From: Leifsonia aquatica H1aii | GTDB lineage: Bacteria > Actinomycetota > Actinomycetes > Actinomycetales > Microbacteriaceae | NCBI RefSeq assembly: GCF_000633535.1 | Contig: NZ_AYMR01000009.1 | Location: 372,001-436,000 of the forward strand | Direction of reading: 5' to 3' | DNA length: 64,000 nt | The notes under the pieces: model-generated | Database searches by the model: none | What the model was told of the DNA's origin: nothing | Seen by the model: only the letters and a program-made list of their open reading frames with translations | Made by a program: the position numbers and the translations under genes | Part shown: one piece after another, positions 9,190 through 17,487 of the stretch | Layout of the letters: each line of letters starts with the position of its first letter | Position numbering within the stretch: position 1 is the first letter of the stretch

Positions 9190-9287
9190 CGCGATACCCC
9201 TTCCCTGGCTCTCCGTCAGTACCAGTGTCGGGGAGGAACGGGTCGTCCCCGGCGCGGACACGCCGGGTGATCAGCGGAAATCCGCGG

Positions 9288-9506
9288 TCAGGAGCCTTTT
9301 CGGGCGCCTAGGGGCTTCGCGTCGCGCTCGGCGGCCTCCTGCGACTCCTCGATGACCGTGCCGATGGCGATCGCGAGGGAGATCGCCGCTCCGATCCAGA
9401 GCAGGGGCACGCGCCAGTCGCGCACGCCGTTCCGGGTGGACTGGATCGTCGTCCAGAGTCCGAGGACGGCCGAGATCACGGCACCGTTGAAGACGTACTT
9501 GCGCAT
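9288..9506 (-). CDS. Small two-helix membrane protein
   Basis: 72 residues with two hydrophobic segments (about 6-21 and 34-52) and a charged C-terminal tail (EESQEAAERDAK). ATG 9506 has AAAGG at a good distance, whereas ATG 9512 directly abuts it. Function unknown. It is divergent from the ArsB-like permease across a short space with a symmetric -10-like palindrome. Confidence 0.6.
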   Translation of the reverse strand: MRKYVFNGAVISAVLGLWTTIQSTRNGVRDWRVPLLWIGAAISLAIAIGTVIEESQEAAERDAKPLGARKGS

Positions 9507-9529
9507 CCGCATCCTTTCGCTCTCCCCGT

Positions 9530-9539
9530 AGCGTACGCT
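9530..9539. promoter_or_regulatory. Symmetric divergent -10 palindrome
   Basis: AGCGTACGCT is a perfect 10-bp palindrome, so TACGCT reads as a -10-like hexamer on both strands (9534-9539 plus, 9535-9530 minus). It lies between the two divergent genes starting at 9506 and 9583. Confidence 0.4.
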
Positions 9540-9582
9540 GCCTACGGCGCGGGAGGGACCCGGCCCGGCAGGAGGACGAGGG

Positions 9583-10737
9583 ATGCGCACTGCGGTCGTC
9601 GGTGCGGTGCTGCTCGTGCTCGGCGTGATCGCCGTCGCGGTCGGCATTCTTCCGCTGCCCGAAGTGGCGGCGCTGTGGGACCGCGTCTGGCCGATCCTGC
9701 TCTTCGTGGTCGCCGTCACGGTCGTCACCGAACTGGCGGCCGAGGCCGGACTGTTCGGCTGGGTGGCGAGGCGGACGGCGCGCTGGGGTCGCGGCCGGGC
9801 GTGGCTGCTCTGGCTGCTGGTCGTGCTGGTGGCCGCCCTGTGCACGGTCTTCCTCTCCCTGGACACGACGGCCGTGCTGCTGACGCCGGTGGTGATCGTG
9901 CTCGCCCGCCACGCAGGGCTGAACCCGCTGCCCTTCGCCCTGACCACGGTGTGGATGGCCAACGCGGGTTCGCTGCTGCTGCCGGTCTCCAATCTGACGA
10001 ACCTGCTGGCCCAGCATGCGATGGGCGATCCGTCCCCGGGGGCCTTCGCGGCGCTGATGTGGGCGCCGGCCGTCGTGGCGATGATCGTGCCGATGGTCGT
10101 GGTGCTCCTGGTGTCCCGGCGCTCGTTGTTCGTGCGCTACGAGCCGGGCGCAGAGGAGCCGGTCGACGACCGGGTGCTCTTCGCCACGAGCGCGGTCGTG
10201 GTGGTCGCCCTGGTCCCGCTGCTGGTCTCCGGCCTCCCGGTGTGGCTTCCGACCTCGGTCGCCGCGGTCGTGCTCGGCGCGGTGTTCCTGGTGCGACGAC
10301 GCACCGTGCTCCGGTTCGGGCTGTTCCCGTGGCAGCTGGTCGTGCTCGCCTCCGGGCTGTTCCTGTTCATCGAGGCGCTGCACGCGCTCGGCCTCGGACA
10401 GCTGCTGGCCCTGGTGTCGGGGACGGGGGAGTCGCCGCTGGCGCTGCTACGGCTGTCGTTGACCGGGATGGTCGGGGCCAACGCGATCGACAACCTGCCG
10501 GCCTACCTGGCGCTGGAGCCGGTCGCCGGGTCCCCGATCCGGCTGGCCGCCCTGCTCATCGGCGTCAATGCGGGCCCGCTCATCACCCCGTGGGCCTCGC
10601 TGGCGACGCTCCTCTGGCACCAGCGGCTGACGTCGTTCGACGTGGAGCTGCGCTGGAAGCGCTACATGCTGCTCGGTCTGCTGGTCGCGCCCCTGACCGT
10701 CGTGCTCGCGACCCTCGCACTCGCGGTCACCGGCTGA
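9583..10737 (+). CDS. ArsB/SLC13-type permease
   Basis: 384 residues with about ten hydrophobic helices. The motif SLDTTAVLLTPVVIVLA (~95-110) and the segment MANAGSLLLPVSNLTNLL (~125-142) match the ArsB/NhaD permease group of the ion-transporter superfamily, with a second copy of the fold towards the C-terminus (ANAIDNLPAYLAL). Probably an inner-membrane anion or arsenite exporter. No arsR or arsC neighbour is seen, so arsenite specificity is only a possibility. A GGAGGACGAGGG site precedes the ATG. Confidence 0.75.
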   Translation: MRTAVVGAVLLVLGVIAVAVGILPLPEVAALWDRVWPILLFVVAVTVVTELAAEAGLFGWVARRTARWGRGRAWLLWLLVVLVAALCTVFLSLDTTAVLLTPVVIVLARHAGLNPLPFALTTVWMANAGSLLLPVSNLTNLLAQHAMGDPSPGAFAALMWAPAVVAMIVPMVVVLLVSRRSLFVRYEPGAEEPVDDRVLFATSAVVVVALVPLLVSGLPVWLPTSVAAVVLGAVFLVRRRTVLRFGLFPWQLVVLASGLFLFIEALHALGLGQLLALVSGTGESPLALLRLSLTGMVGANAIDNLPAYLALEPVAGSPIRLAALLIGVNAGPLITPWASLATLLWHQRLTSFDVELRWKRYMLLGLLVAPLTVVLATLALAVTG

Positions 10738-10759
10738 GCGGGACCGCGAGCCGGGACCG

Positions 10760-12733
10760 CTACTCCGCCGGGAGCAGCTGAGCCGCCCGGACGACGCGCC
10801 GTCGTGCGATGGCGATGAGGGCCAGCCCGAAGCCGAAGGCGGCCCAGAGCAGCAGGCCGCCGAGGCCGCGCCAGACGTCCGAGCTGCCCGCCACCACTCC
10901 CTGCAGCGCCGTGATCGCCGGGGACGTCGGCAGCCACGGCATGGCGCCGTCGAAGAAGGCGGGGGCGGTGGAGACGATCCCGGAGGCCAGCGTGATCACC
11001 ACGACCAGCATCGACAGGAACCGGCCGATGCCTCCCAGCAGCGCCACCAGCCCGTGGTTGACGGCGGCGAAGGCGACGCCCACGCCGACGGCGACGGCGG
11101 CGAAGCCGATCCAGCGCCCGGGATCGAGGGAGAGCGCCGGCTGCATGATCGCGGCCACCAGCACACCCTGCACCGCGCCGAGCACCGCCGCGGGGACGAA
11201 CCCGTCGAGCGCGATGAGGCCGGCGGCGCGCGAGGTCAGCAGCGCTCGCCGCGAGACCGCCTGCAGCACGAGGAACGACGCGAGGGCGCCCAGCCACAGC
11301 GCAACGGAGGCGAACAGCGGGATGCTGGTCGCGCCGAAGGCCGCGGTCCCGGACGCCTTCTGCGTCACCGGTTCGGAGGCGACGGACGCCAGGTTGGTGC
11401 GCTCCCCGCTGTCGTAACTCGGCAGCTGGGCCACCGCCGACTTCAGCCCGGAGGCGAGGGAGGCCGCGCCCGACGCGGACTGATCGGCGCCGGTGGCGAG
11501 CGGGGTGATCCCCGCGGCGAGTTGTGCGACGCCGTCGGAGAGCTGTGCGGCCCCCGAGGCGCTCTGCGATGCACCCGAGGCGAGCTGGGCGGCGCCGGAA
11601 GCCGACTGCTGGGTGCCCGCGGCGAGCTGCTGTGCGGCGGACGCCGACTGCGCGACCCCGCCACTGAGCGTGCCGGCGTTGGCCGCGAGCTGCGAGCTCC
11701 CGGTGGCGACCTGCTTCGCGATGTCCTCGATCGATTGCCCGTTCGAGACGGGTGCGGTCAGCGTGCCGACGGTGGTCATGAGTTCGACGCAGGTGGCGTC
11801 GGTGCTCCCGTGGGCGGCGATGCAGGATGCGAGAGCCTTCTGCGCCGAGGCGGCAGCGGCGCTGACCCCCTTCGAGACGCCTCCTGCTCCGGCTGCCAGT
11901 TGCGACGTCTGCGCCGGCAGGTCCGCGGTGCCGTCCGCGAGCGTGGTGAGACCGTTCGCGAGTTGGGAGGTCCCGCCCGAGAGCGTCCCGAGCCCGCTCG
12001 ACAGTCCGCTCGCGCCGGTCGAGAGCTGCGCGATGCCCCCCGACAGCGACGACGCCCCGGTCGCGAGCCGGCCCGCGGCGTCGTCCAGCTGGTGGGCCCC
12101 GCTCGCGAGCTGGGTGAGCCCGCTCGACAGCTGCTCGGCGCCGGTCGCGGCCTGGCCGATCTGGTCGTGCAGGGTGTTGAAGCCCACGTAGACGTTCTCG
12201 AGGTACGTCGACGTCAGCTGCTTGTTGAGCACCGTCGTCGCCGTGGAGGTCACCACCTGGCTGATGGCCGGGTCCACGAGCTTCGACTTGTCGCTGGTGC
12301 GCACGTCGATGGTGGCCTGGGTCGCGTCGGCCGCCGCCCCGGACGGCGAGGTGGCCGCCCTCGAGAACGACTTCGGGATAGTGACCACGGCGACGTAGCG
12401 GCCGTCGGCGACACCCGCGTCGGCGTCCTTCTGGTCGGTCAGCACCCAGCTGAAGTTGTCCTTCGAGCTGTCCAGCAGGCCGGCCGAGAGCTGTCGGCCC
12501 AGGGGGACCGTCTGGTCGCCGATCTTCACGGGCTGGTCGAGGTTGACGACCGCGGCCTGCACCTCGCCGAGCCGCTGGGTGGGGTTCCAGAGCGCCCACA
12601 CGAGCAGGCCGCCGATGGCGAGCGGGACGAGCACGATGCCCACGATGGTGAGCCAGGTGACGCGCTTGTCGGAGCGCATCCGCTCCAGCGAGAACGGCGA
12701 ACGGGGTCGGCGGAGGGGGGACGGGGTGGTCAT
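10760..12733 (-). CDS. YhgE/Pip-family membrane protein
   Basis: 657 residues. One N-terminal transmembrane helix (about 25-47), a large outside domain, then five to six C-terminal helices, as in YhgE/Pip (phage infection protein) and ABC-2-like proteins. The outside domain (about 190-430) holds many imperfect hydrophobic repeats of the form QLxxGAxxLSxG, typical of the family. Its ATG overlaps the stop of the MMPL gene by one base (TGATG), so the two are translationally coupled and probably act together at the cell envelope. Substrate unknown. Confidence 0.85.
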   Translation of the reverse strand: MTTPSPLRRPRSPFSLERMRSDKRVTWLTIVGIVLVPLAIGGLLVWALWNPTQRLGEVQAAVVNLDQPVKIGDQTVPLGRQLSAGLLDSSKDNFSWVLTDQKDADAGVADGRYVAVVTIPKSFSRAATSPSGAAADATQATIDVRTSDKSKLVDPAISQVVTSTATTVLNKQLTSTYLENVYVGFNTLHDQIGQAATGAEQLSSGLTQLASGAHQLDDAAGRLATGASSLSGGIAQLSTGASGLSSGLGTLSGGTSQLANGLTTLADGTADLPAQTSQLAAGAGGVSKGVSAAAASAQKALASCIAAHGSTDATCVELMTTVGTLTAPVSNGQSIEDIAKQVATGSSQLAANAGTLSGGVAQSASAAQQLAAGTQQSASGAAQLASGASQSASGAAQLSDGVAQLAAGITPLATGADQSASGAASLASGLKSAVAQLPSYDSGERTNLASVASEPVTQKASGTAAFGATSIPLFASVALWLGALASFLVLQAVSRRALLTSRAAGLIALDGFVPAAVLGAVQGVLVAAIMQPALSLDPGRWIGFAAVAVGVGVAFAAVNHGLVALLGGIGRFLSMLVVVITLASGIVSTAPAFFDGAMPWLPTSPAITALQGVVAGSSDVWRGLGGLLLWAAFGFGLALIAIARRRVVRAAQLLPAE

Positions 12734-15621
12734 CAGGCGTTCGCCTTCTCGAGGTGGGACGGCAGGTGGGCCGTGCGGTCGGGGGAAGCGGGGTCGTCGG
12801 GCAGGAGCACCGTGCCGGTCTCGATGCCGTCGGGGAGCAGATCGTCGAGACCCGCCGGATCGACGCAGCTGACGACGAGGGCGAAGGGCCGCTGCTCGAC
12901 GTGCGCGCGGCTGTAGGCCGCGGAGAGCTCCGAGCGGATGCGCCTGCGCTCGACCGGGTCGGTCACCGCGTCGGCGGCGTCGAGGGCGAGCAGCTGCGGC
13001 CGGCTGGCGAGCGCCCGCCGCACATCCTCCACCGGGGTCTCCGACGTCCCGAGGCGCACGACCGACGTGCGCGAGCGCACACCCGAGCCCCGTGTCGGGA
13101 GCACGAGACCGGCGACCTTCATCGTTCCGGCGTCGGGCTTGGTGCGCCCGGTCACCGCCATCAGCAGGGCGAGTGCGGCCACCCGGTCGCCACCGTGCAC
13201 GACCAGGACCTCGCGGTCGTCGAGCCGGAACGAAACGTCCCGCAGCACCGACCGGCCGCGCACCGCCAGCGAGAGGCCGTCGGCGGCCGCGACGACGCGG
13301 GAGCCCGGCTCCGGCCAGTCGGCCAGCTCCAGCTCCTTCTGCAGCCCGTCGCCCTCCACGTCGAAGGAGGGGAGGATGCGGTCGAGCCAGCGCGGCATCC
13401 ACCACGCCTTGTCGCCCAGCAGCTGCAGGATCGCCGGCACCAGCGTCATGCGGACGATGAACGCGTCGACGAACACGCCGACGGCGAGCCCGAGCGCGAT
13501 GGGCTTGATGGAGGTGTCGCCCTCGGGCACGAACGCGGCGAACACCGAGATCATGATGACGGCGGCCGCGGTCACCACCTTGGCCGAGCCCACGAACCCG
13601 CTCTGGATCGCGCGCCGGGCGTTGCCGCCGTGCACGTAGTCCTCGCGGATGCGACTCACCAGGAAGACCTCGTAGTCCATCGCGAGGCCGAACAGCACGC
13701 CCATCAGGATGATCGGCATGAAGCTGATCACCGGCCCGGTCTTGTCGACGTGGAGGGCGTCGGACAGCCAGCCCCACTCGAAGACGGCGGTCACGGCGCC
13801 GAACGCCGCACCGACGGAGAGCAGGTAGCCGAGCGCCGCCTTGATCGGCACGGCGATCGAGCGGAAGACCATCGTGAGCAGCACGAGGGAGAGGCCGACG
13901 ACCAGGATGCCGAACGGCAGCAGTGCGCCGGCGAGCCGGTTCGACACGTCGATCTGTGCGGCCGTCGTGCCGGTGACTTTGAGGTCGACCTTGTACTCGT
14001 CGAGGAAGTGCTGGTGCTTGGCACGCAGCTCGGCGACCAGATCGGCCGTGCGCTGGTCGTCGGGTCCCGTCGTCGGGATCACCTGCACGATGCCCGTGTC
14101 GGCCGTCGCGTTCGGCGTGGAGAGCGGCACGGCCGCGACGCCCGGCATCGCCGCGATCTCCGCGCCGATCGTGTCCATCAGCCCGACGGGGTCGGTGCTG
14201 GAGATGATCGAGCCGGTGACGATCAGCGGACCGTTGTAGCCGGGACCGAAGTGCTCCGAGATGAGGTCGTAGGTGACGCGGGCGGGGTCGTCCGGCGCGT
14301 GGGATCCGGCGTCGGGCAGGGCGAGCCGCAGCTGCAGCGCCGGGATCGCGGCCACGCCGAGCGCGACGATGACCGCGACGACGGTGACGATCGGGAACCG
14401 GGTGACCGCGCGCACCCAGCCGCGGAAGAACCCCTTCGGGATCTCGGCGGTGGCCGCGTGCGCGAGACTGGGCGCGGCGGGGGAGCCGGCCGTCGGAGCC
14501 GCGGGCGCCCCGGTCGCCGTCGGGTCCGTCGCCGAGGCGGCCGGACGCGCGCTCGTCGCCCGGGCCGCACGCCTCTCCGCGCGGCGCGCCGCGCGGCGGC
14601 CGGGAGTGATGCGCGCACCGGCGAAACCGAGCAGGGCGGGGGTGAGCGTCAGCGCGACGAGCACGGCGACGGCGACGGCGGCCGACGCGGCGAAGCCCAT
14701 CGTGGTCAGGAAGGGGATGTTCGCGACGGCCAGACCGGCGAGCGCGATGATCACCGTGATGCCGGCGAAGAGCACGGCGGAGCCGGCGGTGGCGACCGAG
14801 CGCGCGGTCGACTCCTCCGGATCCACCCCGGCCTTCAACTGGCTCTGATGCCGGGAGATGATGAAGAGCGAGTAGTCGATCCCCACCGCGAGCCCGAGCA
14901 TCAGGGCCAGCAGGGGAGTGGTCGACGAGATCGGACCGAACACGGTCGCGATGAAGATGAGGGCCATCGAGAGGCCGACTCCGAGCAGCGCCGTCAGCAG
15001 GGGCATCCCGGCCGCGATGAAGGAGCCGAAGGTCAGGATGAGGACGACGAGCGCGATGCCCACGCCGACCAGCTCGGTGACGGACAGCGTCGGCAGGCTC
15101 TGCGAGAACAGCTGACCGCCGACGGCGACCTGCGACCCGCTCGGCAGCTCCTTCTGCAGGTCGGCGCCCGCGTCCTTCAGAGCCGTCTTCGTCTCCTCGG
15201 GGACCGTCGTCTGCTGCCCCTTCAGCTGCACGGTGACGATCGCGGCGGTGCGGTCGTCGGAGATCAGGTTCTTGACGGTCGTGCTGTAGGGGGAGGTGGC
15301 GCCCGAGACGCCGTCGACCGTCGCGAGGTGGTCCACCGTGCTCTCGACAGGCTTCCGGATGCCGGACTGGTCGACGGTCTCGCCCTTCGGGGCGACGACC
15401 ACGATCTGCGCGCTGGTGCCGCTCACCTGCGGGAACGTGCGGCTCAGCGTGTCGAGGGCCTCCTGCGACTCGGTGCCCGGGATGCTGAACGTGTTGTCCG
15501 TGCCCTGGTTGAAGGCGATGGCGCCACCGGCGAGCAGCACGAGCAGCAGGAGCCACAGGGAGACGACCAGCTTGCGGGCGCGGAAGGCCCAGCGACCGAT
15601 CGAATACAGGAGTGAGGACAC
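12733..15621 (-). CDS. MMPL-family RND transporter with C-terminal degenerate ABC-ATPase-like domain
   Basis: 962 residues from the GTG at 15621, which has GGAGAA 4 nt upstream. Residues ~1-740 are a standard MMPL transporter: TM1, a large outside loop, five TMs, a second loop, five TMs. The last ~199 residues (13332-12736) are unusual: GLSLAVRGRSVLRDVSFRL...VLVVHGGDR...ALLMAVTGRTKPDAGTMKVAG resembles an ABC ATPase N-terminus, and LLALDAADAV a Walker B, but Walker A lacks GxGK(S/T). Operon with the YhgE/Pip gene, divergent from tetR, whose twin operators lie upstream. Probably exports a lipid or drug. Confidence 0.85.
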   Translation of the reverse strand: MSSLLYSIGRWAFRARKLVVSLWLLLLVLLAGGAIAFNQGTDNTFSIPGTESQEALDTLSRTFPQVSGTSAQIVVVAPKGETVDQSGIRKPVESTVDHLATVDGVSGATSPYSTTVKNLISDDRTAAIVTVQLKGQQTTVPEETKTALKDAGADLQKELPSGSQVAVGGQLFSQSLPTLSVTELVGVGIALVVLILTFGSFIAAGMPLLTALLGVGLSMALIFIATVFGPISSTTPLLALMLGLAVGIDYSLFIISRHQSQLKAGVDPEESTARSVATAGSAVLFAGITVIIALAGLAVANIPFLTTMGFAASAAVAVAVLVALTLTPALLGFAGARITPGRRAARRAERRAARATSARPAASATDPTATGAPAAPTAGSPAAPSLAHAATAEIPKGFFRGWVRAVTRFPIVTVVAVIVALGVAAIPALQLRLALPDAGSHAPDDPARVTYDLISEHFGPGYNGPLIVTGSIISSTDPVGLMDTIGAEIAAMPGVAAVPLSTPNATADTGIVQVIPTTGPDDQRTADLVAELRAKHQHFLDEYKVDLKVTGTTAAQIDVSNRLAGALLPFGILVVGLSLVLLTMVFRSIAVPIKAALGYLLSVGAAFGAVTAVFEWGWLSDALHVDKTGPVISFMPIILMGVLFGLAMDYEVFLVSRIREDYVHGGNARRAIQSGFVGSAKVVTAAAVIMISVFAAFVPEGDTSIKPIALGLAVGVFVDAFIVRMTLVPAILQLLGDKAWWMPRWLDRILPSFDVEGDGLQKELELADWPEPGSRVVAAADGLSLAVRGRSVLRDVSFRLDDREVLVVHGGDRVAALALLMAVTGRTKPDAGTMKVAGLVLPTRGSGVRSRTSVVRLGTSETPVEDVRRALASRPQLLALDAADAVTDPVERRRIRSELSAAYSRAHVEQRPFALVVSCVDPAGLDDLLPDGIETGTVLLPDDPASPDRTAHLPSHLEKANA

Positions 15622-15671
15622 GCGTTCTCCAGTGGTGAAGTGACCAGCAGCGTCACGGATTCGGGGGTTTC

Positions 15672-15687
15672 GATACACTGTTGTATC
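15672..15687. promoter_or_regulatory. TetR-type operator O1
   Basis: GATACACTGTTGTATC, with arms GATACA/TGTATC around 4 nt. It lies in the 127-bp space between the divergent MMPL and tetR genes. Its partner O2 starts 34 bp further on and has the same arms. Confidence 0.75.
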
Positions 15688-15705
15688 CGATGCTCGACTG
15701 TATCG

Positions 15706-15721
15706 GATACACTGGTGTATC
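15706..15721. promoter_or_regulatory. TetR-type operator O2
   Basis: GATACACTGGTGTATC, a near copy of O1 with the same arms. It contains TACACT (15708-15713), a plausible -10 for the tetR gene, so bound repressor would block its promoter. An extra half-site pair GTATC-G-GATAC overlaps it at 15700-15710. Confidence 0.75.
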
Positions 15722-15748
15722 TGGAACTCGACTCAGGAAGGTTTCAGC

Positions 15749-16420
15749 TTGGACAGCACAGCTCTCAGAGACGGGCGCGAGGACGCTCCCGCCGAGTCCG
15801 CGCGACGCCGGCGCACGCGTGCGCGACTGCTCGACGCCGCGTTCGATGTCTTCGCCGAGCAGGGCGTCCGTGCGGCCAGCGTGGAGACGATCGCGGAGGC
15901 CGCGGGCTTCACCCGTGGCGCGTTCTACTCCAACTTCTCCACCAAGGAGGAGCTGTTCTTCGCGCTGATGGAGCGCGAGAAGACCATGCGTCTGGAACAG
16001 CTCGACCGCGGACTCGCCCAGCACCTCGCCCCGCTCGTCGAATCCGGCGTCACCGAGATCGACGACGCCCAGGTGATCGACATCGTGATCAAGATCCTCG
16101 AGCTGCAGTCGGACGACCGCCGCTGGTGGCTGGTGCAGTCGGAGTTCCAGCTCCTGGCCCTGCGCGATCGCACGATCGCCGACGGCTACCTCGCCTTCCA
16201 GGACGGCTTCTACAGCGACCTGACCGAGATCGTGATCGCCGCCCTCGCCAGCGCCCACCGGCGGTTCACCATCGAACCCGCCGAGGCCGTGCGGGTGATC
16301 GCCGACCTCTGCGCGAGCGGGGAGGCGCACGCCCTGCTGGCCGGGGACGAGCGCAAGTTCGCGGAGCGCCTGTCCGAAAGCGTCCCCGCCGTGCTGCTCG
16401 CCCTCACCGAGCGGATCTGA
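15749..16420 (+). CDS. TetR-family transcriptional regulator
   Basis: 223 residues from a TTG start with AGGAAGG at good spacing. The N-terminal HTH (about residues 20-67, RARLLDAAFDVFAEQG...TIAEAAGFTRGAFYSNFSTKEELF) is a typical TetR domain; the C-terminal ligand domain is variable. Divergent from the MMPL-YhgE/Pip operon, with two matching palindromes in the shared promoter region. Most likely a repressor of that export operon and of itself; the inducer is unknown. Confidence 0.9.
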   Translation: MDSTALRDGREDAPAESARRRRTRARLLDAAFDVFAEQGVRAASVETIAEAAGFTRGAFYSNFSTKEELFFALMEREKTMRLEQLDRGLAQHLAPLVESGVTEIDDAQVIDIVIKILELQSDDRRWWLVQSEFQLLALRDRTIADGYLAFQDGFYSDLTEIVIAALASAHRRFTIEPAEAVRVIADLCASGEAHALLAGDERKFAERLSESVPAVLLALTERI

Positions 16421-16455
16421 TCGAACCCCAAGGCGGTTTCGGTACGCTCGGTCAG

Positions 16456-17328
16456 ATGCGACGCAGAGCCCTACCGACCGCGCTCGCCGGCGTGCTGGCC
16501 GCCGCCGTGCTGGCGCTCGTGGCCGCGTGTGCCGGTCCCGCCCCCACGGCGCCGGCGGCGACGCCGCGCGCGGAGTCGTCCGCGACGCCGTCGGCGACCC
16601 CGGATCCCTTCCCGCGGCAGCCGCTGCGCCCGACCACCCGCTACGTCGCCCTGGGCGACTCCTTCGCCGCGGGGATGGGCGGCGGTGGGGAGACCGGGAA
16701 ATGCCGGTCGAGTGAGGCGAGCTACCCCGACGTCTTCACCCGCGAATCGGGCGTCGACCTCGTCGTCAACGCGGCCTGCTCCGGCGCCACCACCTCCGAC
16801 CTGCTGCGCAAGCAGCTGATCTCGCTCGACGACCGCACCGACCTCGTCACCGTCAGCATCGGCGGCAACGACCTCGGCGTCGTGGCCATCGCCGCGGACT
16901 GCGCGGCCGGCAAGGCGGCCTCGTGCCGCAGCCAGCTGACCTCCGCGCTGTCGCTGCTCAACGTGCTCCCGCAGCGCTTGGGCACCGTCTACGACGCCAT
17001 CCTCCAGGCCGCCCCGAACGCGCGCGTGGTCGTGACGGGGTACGCCCTGCTCTACGACGCGTCCAACCCCGGCGCGAAGGACTTCGGGATGGCCGCGGCG
17101 ATCAACGCCGCGACGATCGGCCTCAACCAGGTGATCGACGACGCGGTCGACGCCGAGCGCGCAAAGGGCGCCCCGATGACGTATGTCGGCGTCGACTTCG
17201 CCGGCCACGCCATCGGCGACTCCGAGCCCTGGGTGCACACGAGCGGGGTTGACGCGTTCCATCCCACGGCCGACGGCTACGCCGAGTACGCTCGCCAGCT
17301 CGTCCGCCGCCTCGGCACCGCCGACTGA
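16456..17328 (+). CDS. SGNH/GDSL-family lipoprotein hydrolase
   Basis: 290 residues. Signal peptide with lipobox VAAC (Cys25), then a Pro/Ala/Thr-rich linker (26-58). The SGNH blocks are clear: GDSFAAG with nucleophile Ser69, block III GGNDLG, and DAFH near the end with Asp266 and His269. Four other cysteines could form disulfides, as in secreted esterases of this family. Probably an envelope-anchored lipase or esterase. It follows the tetR gene by 35 bp and may be read through from it. Confidence 0.85.
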   Translation: MRRRALPTALAGVLAAAVLALVAACAGPAPTAPAATPRAESSATPSATPDPFPRQPLRPTTRYVALGDSFAAGMGGGGETGKCRSSEASYPDVFTRESGVDLVVNAACSGATTSDLLRKQLISLDDRTDLVTVSIGGNDLGVVAIAADCAAGKAASCRSQLTSALSLLNVLPQRLGTVYDAILQAAPNARVVVTGYALLYDASNPGAKDFGMAAAINAATIGLNQVIDDAVDAERAKGAPMTYVGVDFAGHAIGDSEPWVHTSGVDAFHPTADGYAEYARQLVRRLGTAD

Positions 17329-17367
17329 AGCGCACCGTCCGCCGCCGCCGCGCGCCGCGCGCCGCTC

Positions 17368-17417
17368 GGGACGAGCGCGCCGGTGCGGGACGAGCGCGCC
17401 GGTGCGGGACGAGCGCG
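17368..17417. repeat. 19-bp tandem repeat (2.6 copies)
   Basis: The unit GGGACGAGCGCGCCGGTGC occurs at 17368-17386 and 17387-17405, followed by a 12-bp partial copy. It lies between convergent genes and supplies the left arm of the hairpin that follows. Confidence 0.8.
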
Positions 17418-17444
17418 GGTCGGCGCGCGGGCGCGCTCGTCCCG
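17405..17444. terminator. Convergent intergenic hairpin
   Basis: CGGGACGAGCGCG (17405-17417) pairs perfectly with 17432-17444 across a 14-nt loop. Because the left arm sequence is repeated in tandem, other repeat copies could also pair with the right arm. Probably a bidirectional terminator between the SGNH and TIM-barrel genes. Confidence 0.55.
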
Positions 17445-17487
17445 AACTGCGGCGGTCGCGGCGCGGACGGCGCGGGCGCGGCGGAGG

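Noticed and set aside
11443-12150. Repeated segments in the YhgE/Pip gene as a DNA repeat element
   Set aside because: The repetition follows the protein pattern QLxxGAxxL that is normal for this family.
10760-15556. A 1598-codon minus-strand frame that could look like one giant protein
   Set aside because: It is the YhgE/Pip gene extended into the wrong frame of the MMPL gene; the real start is ATG 12733.
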